This document shows, piece after piece, positions 7,030 through 13,852 of a DNA stretch of 25,477 nt. The notes under the pieces were generated by a model. It saw only the letters and a program-made list of their open reading frames with translations. It did no database searches and was not told where the DNA came from. The DNA is taken from contig CAZVZK010000148.1 in NCBI GenBank assembly GCA_964630925.1, forward strand, positions 1 to 25,477, given 5' to 3'. A program made the position numbers and the translations under genes. Source of the stretch: RGDT01 sp964630925 (GTDB taxonomy: Bacteria > Planctomycetota > Planctomycetia > Gemmatales > Gemmataceae). Position 1 is the stretch's first letter, and each line of letters begins with the position of its first letter.

Positions 7030-8301
7030 TCAGATGAGCTCCTTGACGGGCTCGCGGTCGTCGAGGATGTGCATCGGGCGGCCGGAGCCGTTGTTGAACG
7101 TCCTGGCCGGGTCGATGCCCATGGCGCGGTAGATGGTGGACAGCACCTGCGGGACGGTGACCTTGCGGTCCTTGGGGTACTCGCCGCGGGCCGAGCTGGA
7201 GCCGATCATCTGGCCCATCTTGAGGCCGCCGCCGGCGATCATGGCGGACATGACGGGGGACCAGTGGTCGCGGCCGCCGCCGTCGCTGTTGTTGATGCGC
7301 GGGGTGCGGCCGAACTCGCCCCACATGACGGTGACGACGTCCTTGTCCATGCCGCGGTCGTGCAGGTCCTGGATGAGGGCGCTGACGCCGCGGTCCACCT
7401 GCGGCAGCTGGCGCTTCAGGGTGCGGAAGTTGGCGCCGTGGGTGTCCCAGCCGCCGATGGACAGGGTGACGCAGCCGACGCCGGCCTCGACGAGGCGGCG
7501 GGCGCGGAGGAACTGCTCGATGCCCTTGTAGCGGTCGCGGGAGCGGGGCTCCTCGCGGGTGAGGTCGAGGGCCTTGCGGACGGCGCCGCTGGCGACCATG
7601 TCGAAGGCGCGGGTGGTGAAGGTGTCCATGCCCTTCATGGTGCCGCTGGCGTCCACGTCGCGGCGCATGCCGTCGAACGCGGAGATGAGGGCCTTGCGGT
7701 CATCCATGCGGGTCTCGTCCACGCCGCCGGCGAGCTTGAGGTTACGGATGCCGGGGCCCTCGGGCGTGAAGGGGCGGTGGGCGATGCCCAGGTAGCCGGG
7801 CTCGGTGCCGCGCGACATGCCGCGGAGGGAGACGAACGGCGGGATGTCGCCGGCCTCGCCGCCGCGCAGCTTGCTGACCACCGCGCCGAAGCTGGGGTGG
7901 TTGGCGACGCGGTTGTTGTTCTCGCTGTAGCCGGTGGTGACGAGGGAGTCGGAGTGCTCGTCCACGGAGACGATGGAGCGGATGGCGGCGAGCTTGTCCC
8001 ACATCTTGGCCTGGAGGGGGAAGTGCTCGCAGATGTTGCAGCCGGGGACGTTGGTGGCGATGGGGTTGAACTCGCCCTTGTACTCCTTGGGCGCGTCGGG
8101 CTTGAGGTCGTACATGTCCATGTGCGACGGGCCGCCCGGCAGGTAGATCATGATGGCGGCCTTGTTGGACGTGGCCGACCTCTCGCGGGCCTGCAACAGG
8201 CCGGCGAGCGTCAGGCCGGCGCCGAAGGCGCCGATCTGCAGGAAGTTGCGGCGCGAGACGCCGTCGCAGAACGGCTGCTGGTTGCCCCAGAGCGTGATCA
8301 T
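7030..8301 (-). CDS. DUF1501 family secreted protein
   Basis: A 423-aa member of the DUF1501 family, which belongs to the alkaline phosphatase/sulfatase-like superfamily and is greatly expanded in Planctomycetota. The start at 8301 (MITLWGNQQPFCDGVSRRNF) is the usual one for the family, with a G-run ribosome site 8 bases upstream; the open frame continues to 8415 but that extension is unlike the family. SRRNFLQIGAFGAGLTLAGLL is a twin-arginine signal, so it is exported folded. Family landmarks are MIYLPGGPSHMDMYDLKPDAP, the WDTHGANF motif, VMWGEFGRTPRIN and GGGRDHWSPV. DUF1501 genes usually sit beside DUF1549/DUF1553 cytochrome-like genes; none is here. Its substrate is unknown. Confidence 0.9.
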   Translation of the reverse strand: MITLWGNQQPFCDGVSRRNFLQIGAFGAGLTLAGLLQARERSATSNKAAIMIYLPGGPSHMDMYDLKPDAPKEYKGEFNPIATNVPGCNICEHFPLQAKMWDKLAAIRSIVSVDEHSDSLVTTGYSENNNRVANHPSFGAVVSKLRGGEAGDIPPFVSLRGMSRGTEPGYLGIAHRPFTPEGPGIRNLKLAGGVDETRMDDRKALISAFDGMRRDVDASGTMKGMDTFTTRAFDMVASGAVRKALDLTREEPRSRDRYKGIEQFLRARRLVEAGVGCVTLSIGGWDTHGANFRTLKRQLPQVDRGVSALIQDLHDRGMDKDVVTVMWGEFGRTPRINNSDGGGRDHWSPVMSAMIAGGGLKMGQMIGSSSARGEYPKDRKVTVPQVLSTIYRAMGIDPARTFNNGSGRPMHILDDREPVKELI

Positions 8302-8512
8302 GGAAAAGCCCCCCATACTGAGAGTGTCGCTCCCCGGAGCCCCCCGAGGAGGAGGCGGGCAGGCCGTCAGGAAGGTGGCCCGCCCGGCAGGTGGGTGTAC
8401 GGAGTATCCGCGCACCTATTCGCCAAGCCTAACGCGCCAGCTCGGGCGTGTCCAGAGGGGACTTCTTCGGATTCTCATATTGGAGAACGGATAGCGACGC
8501 CGGCGAGGCGGA

Positions 8513-9190
8513 TCATGTCACCCCCAGCACCAGAGCCGGGACCTCCGTCACCGACCCCACGATGTGCGTGTGCGGGTGGGGGAGGAGCTGCTCGCGCGTG
8601 AACGCGCCGCTCGTCACGCCGACCACCAGCCCACAGCCGGCGTTCGTGCCCTCCTCCAGGTCAGCTCGGGTGTCGCCGACCTTCGCCACGCGCCGCGCGT
8701 CCGTCACGCCCAGCTTCGCCATCAGGGCCCGGATCATGTCCGGGTGCGGCCTCCCGTGTGGCACCTCGTCGCTCGTGATGACGGCGTCGATCACGCCGGG
8801 GACGGCCCAGCCCAGGCGTTCGAGCAGCACGTCGGTGATCGCACGGCTGAAGCCGGTGTTCAGCGCGACCTTCACGCCGGCGCGGCGCAGCTCCTCGAAC
8901 GCGGCCTCGGCGCCGGGGATCTCGCGCACCGACGTGTCGTTGGCGTAATACTCGCGCATGCGGCGGACGAAGTCATCATGGATGGCGGCCACCTCGGCCT
9001 CGCCACGGCCCGCCTTCTTCAGCAGGATACCGATGGCCTCCGGCTTGGGCAGGCCCATCACCGTGGCCACGAACGCCGGGTCGGCGGTGATGCCGGCGCC
9101 GGCCATCGCCACGCGGAACGCCGAATTGACGGCGTCGCCGTCGTACACCGTCGTGCCCGCCATGTCGAAGACGGCCAGCTCGATCATCAT
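8513..9190 (-). CDS. PhnX-like HAD hydrolase (phosphonatase-like)
   Basis: A 225-aa HAD-superfamily enzyme of the phosphonatase-like branch (TIGR03351 type). Motif I is FDMAGTTVYD (Asp9), motif II is ALNTGFS, then HGRPHPDMI, which is the PhnX-like GRPxPxM segment, and motif IV is VGDTRADLEEG. In the cap, MGLPKPEAI carries Lys49 at the place where true PhnX has the Schiff-base lysine. The expected reaction is cleavage of phosphonoacetaldehyde, or a close relative, to acetaldehyde and phosphate in the cytoplasm. It is the last gene of the phosphonate operon; its ATGATG start overlaps the stop of the FAD oxidoreductase by up to 4 bases, with GGGGGAGG just upstream, so translation is coupled. Start could be 9190 or 9187. 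The substrate is inferred. Confidence 0.87.
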   Translation of the reverse strand: MMIELAVFDMAGTTVYDGDAVNSAFRVAMAGAGITADPAFVATVMGLPKPEAIGILLKKAGRGEAEVAAIHDDFVRRMREYYANDTSVREIPGAEAAFEELRRAGVKVALNTGFSRAITDVLLERLGWAVPGVIDAVITSDEVPHGRPHPDMIRALMAKLGVTDARRVAKVGDTRADLEEGTNAGCGLVVGVTSGAFTREQLLPHPHTHIVGSVTEVPALVLGVT

Positions 9191-10311
9191 GCCTCCCCCA
9201 TCATTTCGTTGACCAACTTCTCCGCCAGCCCGAAGGACAGCGTCATCCCCGCGCCGCCGACACCCGTCACGGCCATGACGCGCGCCTCCGGCCTCGCCAT
9301 GACGTACGCCTCCGTTGGGTGTTTGACGTAGATGCCGTGCCAGCGCTCGGCGATGCGCAGGTCCGGCACGTCCAGGAATGTGGACAGATACGCGAGGATG
9401 AGGTCGTCGACGTGCGTCTTGTCGAACGGCTCGATGGCGTCCCCGTACTCGTGCGAGTCGCCGAGGATCAGCTCGCCGGCCTCGGTCTGCGACACCAGGA
9501 CGTGGATGCCCAGGCGGCAGTACTCGGGCATCTCCGCGTCAAATCGCCGCTTGAGGGCGGGCAGCGTGGGGCAGGAGGCGAAGGACGTGTAGTGGCCCAG
9601 CGTCAGCCCGGCGGCAAGGTGGGCCCCCAGGCGGAAGCGATCCCCGTAGGGCTGCGAGCGCATCATCTGCAACTTGCAGGGGATGAGGCCGGCCTGGGCG
9701 AACGCCTGCGGGTAGAGGTCGCGGAAGTCGGCGCCGGTGCAGACGACGAGCCGCGAGGCCTTGATTACCCCGCCCGTCGTGTGGGCGGCCCCGCCCTCGT
9801 AGCGTGTCACGGTGGTGCCGAAGGAGAAGGTCACGCCGTGGGTCGAAGACAGCCAGTGGGGCAGGCGGGCGATGACCTGGCGGGGATCGACGCCCAGCTC
9901 GGCCTCGCTCCAGAGGGCGGCGCGGAGGCCTTCTTGCCTCACCTCGGGGAAGCGGGCGGCGACCTGGGCCGGGGCCCACACCTCGCACGGGTGGGCGCCC
10001 TGTCCCGCGAACTCGCGCAGCACCTGCGCCTCGTCCTCGTGATGGGCGACGTGGAGCGAGCCGCACTCGCGGTGCCAGATGCCGCTCGCCCGCAGGACGT
10101 CGAGCCAGATCTCACGGCTGCGGCGGGCGAGGTCGTGCCGCGGCCCGGCCGGCTGGCCGATGGGCCAGATCATGCCGAAGTTGCGGACGGAGGCGCCCTG
10201 GGCCCGCGGGTGGCGCTCGAAGACGACGACGCGCAGGCCGCGCCGGGCCAGGTGGTAGGCGTGGGCCAGACCGAGGACGCCGGCGCCGACGACGGCCACG
10301 TCGTACATCAT
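9187..10311 (-). CDS. TIGR03364-type FAD-dependent oxidoreductase, phosphonate catabolism
   Basis: A 374-aa D-amino-acid/glycine oxidase-like flavoenzyme. The N-terminal dinucleotide fold is VAVVGAGVLGLAHAYHLARRG (GxGxxG) ending in VVVFERHP. The sequence SVRNFGMIWPIGQP is characteristic of the phosphonate-associated subgroup. C-terminal VTGVGGAGMTLSFGLAEKL closes the FAD site. Such enzymes are encoded with PhnX-like hydrolases and are thought to oxidise aminophosphonates such as 2-aminoethylphosphonate or its N-methyl form, yielding phosphonoacetaldehyde, which the next gene would hydrolyse. It overlaps the upstream phnZ-like gene and the downstream HAD gene by 4 bases each (ATGA). GGAG lies 6 bases before the ATG. 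The exact substrate is not determined by the sequence. Confidence 0.88.
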   Translation of the reverse strand: MMYDVAVVGAGVLGLAHAYHLARRGLRVVVFERHPRAQGASVRNFGMIWPIGQPAGPRHDLARRSREIWLDVLRASGIWHRECGSLHVAHHEDEAQVLREFAGQGAHPCEVWAPAQVAARFPEVRQEGLRAALWSEAELGVDPRQVIARLPHWLSSTHGVTFSFGTTVTRYEGGAAHTTGGVIKASRLVVCTGADFRDLYPQAFAQAGLIPCKLQMMRSQPYGDRFRLGAHLAAGLTLGHYTSFASCPTLPALKRRFDAEMPEYCRLGIHVLVSQTEAGELILGDSHEYGDAIEPFDKTHVDDLILAYLSTFLDVPDLRIAERWHGIYVKHPTEAYVMARPEARVMAVTGVGGAGMTLSFGLAEKLVNEMMGEA

Positions 10312-10859
10312 TCGCGCTCCAGGGCCGCTTGAAGGTGAGGCCGGTAATGATCCAGGCCCGGCACGTCGAGGCCGGGCACCTTGGCGGCGTCGTCCCAGCG
10401 GCGGACGGCGATGGCGTCGCGCCAGCCCGGCTCCGCCTCGAAACGCCGCGCCTCACCCCCCGTCATCGGCCCGCCTTGCAACGCCAGACTCCGCCGTGAC
10501 GCCTCCGACAGCGCGGCGAGGTAGGCCGGCTCGGCGGCGCAGAGGTAACGCTTCGCGGCGACGTGCAGACGCACCGGATCGACGACGGCGGCGCCGAAGT
10601 GGCGCGACAGGAAGGCGGCGCCGCCCTCCTCGTGTCGGCCGTCGATGCCGCGCTCGGCGGCGTCCTCGCCCAGGCCGTGCAGCAGATGGCCCACGTCGTG
10701 GAGGAGGGCGGCGGCGATGAGGTGTGATGGAGCGCCGGACCGCTCGGCGAGGTGGGCGCACTGGAGGGCGTGTTCCGTCTCGGTGACGGCCTCGCCGAAG
10801 TAGGCCCCCTGCCCCTTGTCGCGGAAGAGCGTCAGGATGTGGCCGACGACGTCGGGCAT
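10308..10859 (-). CDS. phnZ: PhnZ-like HD-domain mixed-valent diiron oxygenase
   Basis: A 183-aa protein of normal PhnZ length (TIGR03276 type). The PhnZ-specific start YFGEAVTETEHALQCA supplies Tyr20 and Glu23, which correspond to the substrate-gating residues of PhnZ, and the first iron ligand His30. LLHDVGHLLHG gives the His54-Asp55 pair, DGRHEEGGA the next His76, and RRWDDAAK (about 154-160) the last Asp. PhnZ cleaves 2-amino-1-hydroxyethylphosphonate with oxygen to glycine and phosphate; TmpB relatives act on the N-trimethyl form. No PhnY dioxygenase that would make the hydroxylated substrate is nearby. The start has a GAGGTG site 8 bases upstream that overlaps the stop of the dehydrogenase gene 11 bp away. 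Symbol is by family; the substrate may differ. Confidence 0.88.
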   Translation of the reverse strand: MPDVVGHILTLFRDKGQGAYFGEAVTETEHALQCAHLAERSGAPSHLIAAALLHDVGHLLHGLGEDAAERGIDGRHEEGGAAFLSRHFGAAVVDPVRLHVAAKRYLCAAEPAYLAALSEASRRSLALQGGPMTGGEARRFEAEPGWRDAIAVRRWDDAAKVPGLDVPGLDHYRPHLQAALERE

Positions 10860-10870
10860 TCAGCAGCACC

Positions 10871-11923
10871 TCATGGCCTGACGGCGACGCGCACGCCGGG
10901 GCGGGCGTGGGCGGCGGCGAACGCCTCCTCCGCCTGCTCCAGAGTGTATTCACCCGACACCAGCTCAGCGAACGGCAGGGCGCGGCCGGGGCCGTCGAGG
11001 AACGCCAGCGCCGCCGCCAGGTCGCGTGGGGCGTAGTTGTGGATGCCGCGGATCGTCAGCATCCGCCGCACCGCTGCCTCGGGGTCGAAGGGCACGGTGC
11101 CGACGGGGGCGACGGTGCCGGCGAGGAGCACCGTGCCGCCGATGCGGGCCAACGCGAATGCAGACGAGACGCTGGACGCGGCCCCGGCCAATTCGATGAC
11201 CACGTCGAAGCCGCGCCCGGCGGGGGCGAGGGCGTCGGGAGGCACGGCGTCCGTGGCCCCGAAGCGGACGGCCCGCGCGCGGCTCTCGGGCGACGGGTCG
11301 CAGGCGATGACGGACGCCGCGCCGGCGGCACGGGCCATCGCGCAGGCGGTGACGCCCAGGACGCCGGCGCCGAGGATGAGGACGGAGCGGCCCGCCAGGC
11401 CGCCGGCGTGGCGGAGCAGGCCGGCGACGGTGGCCGTGGCGCAGTTGGCCTGGGCGGCGACGGCGTCGGGGATGCCGGCGGGGACGTGGAGCCAGTGCGT
11501 GCCGGGGACGAGGACGACGAAGTCGGCGAGGCCGCCGCCCAGGGGCCGCGCCGGGTCGAGGCGGTGATGGCCGTACTTGTGCAGGCGTTCGCACTTCTGG
11601 GGGATGCCGTCGGCGCAGAAGAAGCAGGCCCCGCAGCTCGCGGCGATGGCCCATGTGATGCGGCCCCCGACGGACGCGGACATCCCGGCGGAGTCGTGAT
11701 GAGCCGCGTCGGGGCCGAACGCCTCGATGCGTCCGACGATCTCGTGGCCGAGGACGCAGGGCGTCGGCTCGGAGCGGCGTCCGGCGTGGGTGGAGAGGTC
11801 GCTGCGACACAGGGTGCAGCAGGTGACGCGGACGAGGATCTCGGCGCCGCGGGGCGTCGGGGTCGGGTGGTGTTCCAGGGCGAGGGGGGCGCCGGGAGCG
11901 GTGAAGACGGCGGCGCGGCGCAT
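10871..11923 (-). CDS. Zinc-binding alcohol dehydrogenase, phosphonate catabolism type
   Basis: A 350-aa medium-chain dehydrogenase of the TIGR03366 kind that travels with TIGR03364 and PhnZ-like genes. The catalytic zinc region is CCTLCRSDLSTHAG with GHEIVG. The structural zinc is bound by four Cys in SCGACFFCADGIPQKC. The NAD(P) fold is ILGAGVLGVTACAMARAAGA followed by a CDPS strand end. It probably oxidises or reduces an aldehyde or alcohol intermediate of phosphonate breakdown; which one is unknown. The start at 11923 follows GGGAGG by 5 bases and shares one base with the stop of the transporter gene (TGATG), so translation is coupled. The frame is open upstream to 13135, but that extension is antisense-like low-complexity Arg/Pro sequence inside the transporter gene. 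Confidence 0.9.
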   Translation of the reverse strand: MRRAAVFTAPGAPLALEHHPTPTPRGAEILVRVTCCTLCRSDLSTHAGRRSEPTPCVLGHEIVGRIEAFGPDAAHHDSAGMSASVGGRITWAIAASCGACFFCADGIPQKCERLHKYGHHRLDPARPLGGGLADFVVLVPGTHWLHVPAGIPDAVAAQANCATATVAGLLRHAGGLAGRSVLILGAGVLGVTACAMARAAGAASVIACDPSPESRARAVRFGATDAVPPDALAPAGRGFDVVIELAGAASSVSSAFALARIGGTVLLAGTVAPVGTVPFDPEAAVRRMLTIRGIHNYAPRDLAAALAFLDGPGRALPFAELVSGEYTLEQAEEAFAAAHARPGVRVAVRP

Positions 11924-13203
11924 CAGGGCCTCCCATCGGGGCGGAGGGCGGCGAAGGCCCGCCAGCACGGGACGAGGAGGATCAGGCTGGCGAGGGCGAT
12001 GAGCCAGCTCAGCCAGAGGAAGAAGTCGCTGAAGCCCTCGGCGGGCGCGAGGAGGTTGCGGGCGAGCAGGACGGCAACGAGGCCGATGTAGCCGACGGCG
12101 TCGGCGAGGTACATGAGGTATCCCACGTTGGCGCGGCCGCGCGTCATGGCGATGAGGCGCTCGAAGATGGTGACGTGGACGGCGATGTAGGGGAGATACA
12201 GCCCCAGGCCGTGCAGGACCATGAAGGCGAACGTGGGCAGGCCGGCGCGGAGGCCGAGGAGGGCGGCGATCATGAGGAGGGCGCCGGCGGCGGCGAGGGA
12301 CAGGCCGGTGAAGAAGGCGGTGCGGTTGTCGCGGATGAAGACGGTGGAGCCGTTGAGGAGGAGCACGCCGGCGGCGACGAGCGTCTCGGTCCAGGCATAG
12401 ACCTCCGGGGCCGTCTTCTCGCCGGTCAGGCCGGCCCAGATCTCCCGCGAGAAGTCTCCACGCACGCCGCGCAGGACGGTGATGAGCAGGTAGACGAGGA
12501 GGAGCAACGACAGGCCGAGGGCGTGCTGGCGGAAGTAGGCCCAGCGCTGATCGGCGTCCATGGGCGTCCTCTCGCTGCGGGCGGCGACATCGTGGTCCGA
12601 GGGCGGCGGGATGCGCGAGAGCATCCAGGCGAAGAGGAGCAGAGGCGCGGCGAAGAGGCCGCCGGCCGCCGCCGGCATCCAGGCCTCGGGGACGCGGGCG
12701 TTGAGGGCGGCGCCGACGGAGCGGGTGACGCCGTCGGCGACGATGAAGGAGGTGCAGAAGCCGGCGGCGAGGGCCTCCGTGTGTTCGCGGCCTTCGAGGA
12801 AGCCGAGGACGAGGCCGAAGACCATGCCGAGACAGACGCCGTTGACGAACATCCAGAGGGCGCTGTAGGGGGCGGGGGTGGCGGCGAAGAGGAGGAGTGC
12901 GGCCTCGGCGGCGGCGATGAGGGCGAGGAGGCGGGCGACGCGGTGGCGTGGCTCCGTCTCGGCGACGACTTTGACGCCGAGAACCTTGGCGAGGGCGTAG
13001 CCGAGGGTCTGGGCGATGACGAGGAAGTCCTTGAACTTGATGCCCCAGACGAGAGGCTCGGGAAAGGCGCCGGCGGTGAAGGGCTTGCGGAAGGCGTACA
13101 TGCAGAAGTAGGCGCCGAAGGCGGCGGCGACGCACCAGGCGGAGAACGCCCAGCCGCGCGGCGCGGGCGTGGCCGGCGATGATAGACCGGAGGGGTGGGA
13201 CAT
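11923..13203 (-). CDS. DUF5690/MFS-like transporter, putative phosphonate importer
   Basis: A 426-aa polytopic membrane protein with about twelve hydrophobic helices and a central charged loop (about residues 205-230), the layout of a major facilitator. The first helix, GAYFCMYAFRKPFTAGAF, resembles the YxxRKxF start of organophosphate/phosphate antiporters such as UhpT and GlpT. I assign it to the DUF5690 group on this and on overall likeness. It is the first gene of the phosphonate operon and is coupled by a one-base overlap to the dehydrogenase, so import of a phosphonate is a reasonable inference; there is no PhnCDE-type ABC transporter here. The start at 13203 (MSHPSGLSSP) is the last Met before helix 1. 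It has no good ribosome site but lies 8 bases from a TACACT box, so the transcript could be leaderless. Confidence 0.8.
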   Translation of the reverse strand: MSHPSGLSSPATPAPRGWAFSAWCVAAAFGAYFCMYAFRKPFTAGAFPEPLVWGIKFKDFLVIAQTLGYALAKVLGVKVVAETEPRHRVARLLALIAAAEAALLLFAATPAPYSALWMFVNGVCLGMVFGLVLGFLEGREHTEALAAGFCTSFIVADGVTRSVGAALNARVPEAWMPAAAGGLFAAPLLLFAWMLSRIPPPSDHDVAARSERTPMDADQRWAYFRQHALGLSLLLLVYLLITVLRGVRGDFSREIWAGLTGEKTAPEVYAWTETLVAAGVLLLNGSTVFIRDNRTAFFTGLSLAAAGALLMIAALLGLRAGLPTFAFMVLHGLGLYLPYIAVHVTIFERLIAMTRGRANVGYLMYLADAVGYIGLVAVLLARNLLAPAEGFSDFFLWLSWLIALASLILLVPCWRAFAALRPDGRP

Positions 13204-13301
13204 CCGGGATGAGTGTATGGGGCGGCGATGAGAGGGCGGAGGGGATTCGGGGTGGGGGGTGTGAAGACCGTTCCCGCGAAGCCGCCCGTAATCGGTTTGT
13301 C

Positions 13302-13325
13302 GCCCGCCGTGCGACACCGGCGGGC
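13302..13325. repeat. Perfect 8-bp inverted repeat in intergenic gap
   Basis: GCCCGCCG (13302-13309) and CGGCGGGC (13318-13325) flank an 8-base spacer. It lies about 100 bases upstream of the phosphonate operon start. It could be an operator for a regulator or a hairpin; no regulator gene is visible nearby. Confidence 0.35.
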
Positions 13326-13794
13326 TGACGCCGCGCCGCTCGCCTCAGCTCGCGCCGTCCGGCGTCGATGGGGGATTATCGCGGAATCGGGGCGACGGCA
13401 CCCATCGTCGCCCGAAGTCGCCATCGAGCTCGGTCAACGGCGTGGTACGCTGCGGCGTGACGGGGCACGGCTCCAATCAATCGACGGCGCGGATCCCGGC
13501 GGAGGGGCGGGTTGGACATGGCGAGCAGGACGATGAGCGACGATGCGGCGTCCCGTCACTCTTGTATCGGTGATCGTCCGGAGCGGCGCCGGATGACGCC
13601 GATTGTCGGCGGATGGCGATGATGGAAGAGGCGACGATGGACACGCATGAGAGACGGCGGCCGATAGCAAACGGATTCTGGGCGTGGCGGCCAACGGCAC
13701 GTGCCGGCGTTGAAGGCGTGCGGGCGTCGCCCGAGTATCGGGCAATGTCCGCATCGGCACGGTGGGCTGCCTGCGACACCCATTCGGCTGGCCC

Positions 13795-13824
13795 CTGGCG
13801 TCCGTCCCGGCCACCGGGTAGGAT
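13795..13824 (+). promoter_or_regulatory. Weak candidate promoter for second DUF1501 gene
   Basis: CTGGCG (13795-13800) and TAGGAT (13819-13824) are spaced by 18 bases and end 28 bases before the ATG. The -35 match is poor, and this is a low-confidence call. Confidence 0.22.
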
Positions 13825-13852
13825 GTAACCCACACTCCCAGGAGGCCGGGCC

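Larger units (their letters stand above)
13204..13852. other. 649-bp gap with no convincing gene
   Basis: Between the divergent phosphonate operon and the second DUF1501 gene. Open frames here (for example minus 13434-13835) give Arg/Pro/Ser-rich translations with no motif or ribosome site, so I do not call them. The gap holds the hairpin at 13302-13325, a TACACT box next to the transporter start and a weak CTGGCG/TAGGAT pair before the DUF1501 gene. I see no tRNA or repeat array. It could contain an untranslated regulatory region or decayed sequence. Confidence 0.5.

Noticed and set aside
10871..13135. A 754-aa open frame spanning the dehydrogenase and most of the transporter
   Set aside because: The N-terminal 400 residues are Arg/Pro-rich and lie out of frame within the transporter gene. 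The dehydrogenase has its own ATG at 11923 with GGGAGG and a complete N-terminus.
13434..13835. Minus open frame of 133 aa in the intergenic gap
   Set aside because: Ser/Pro/Arg-rich, no ribosome site, no family resemblance and overlaps other equally long frames.
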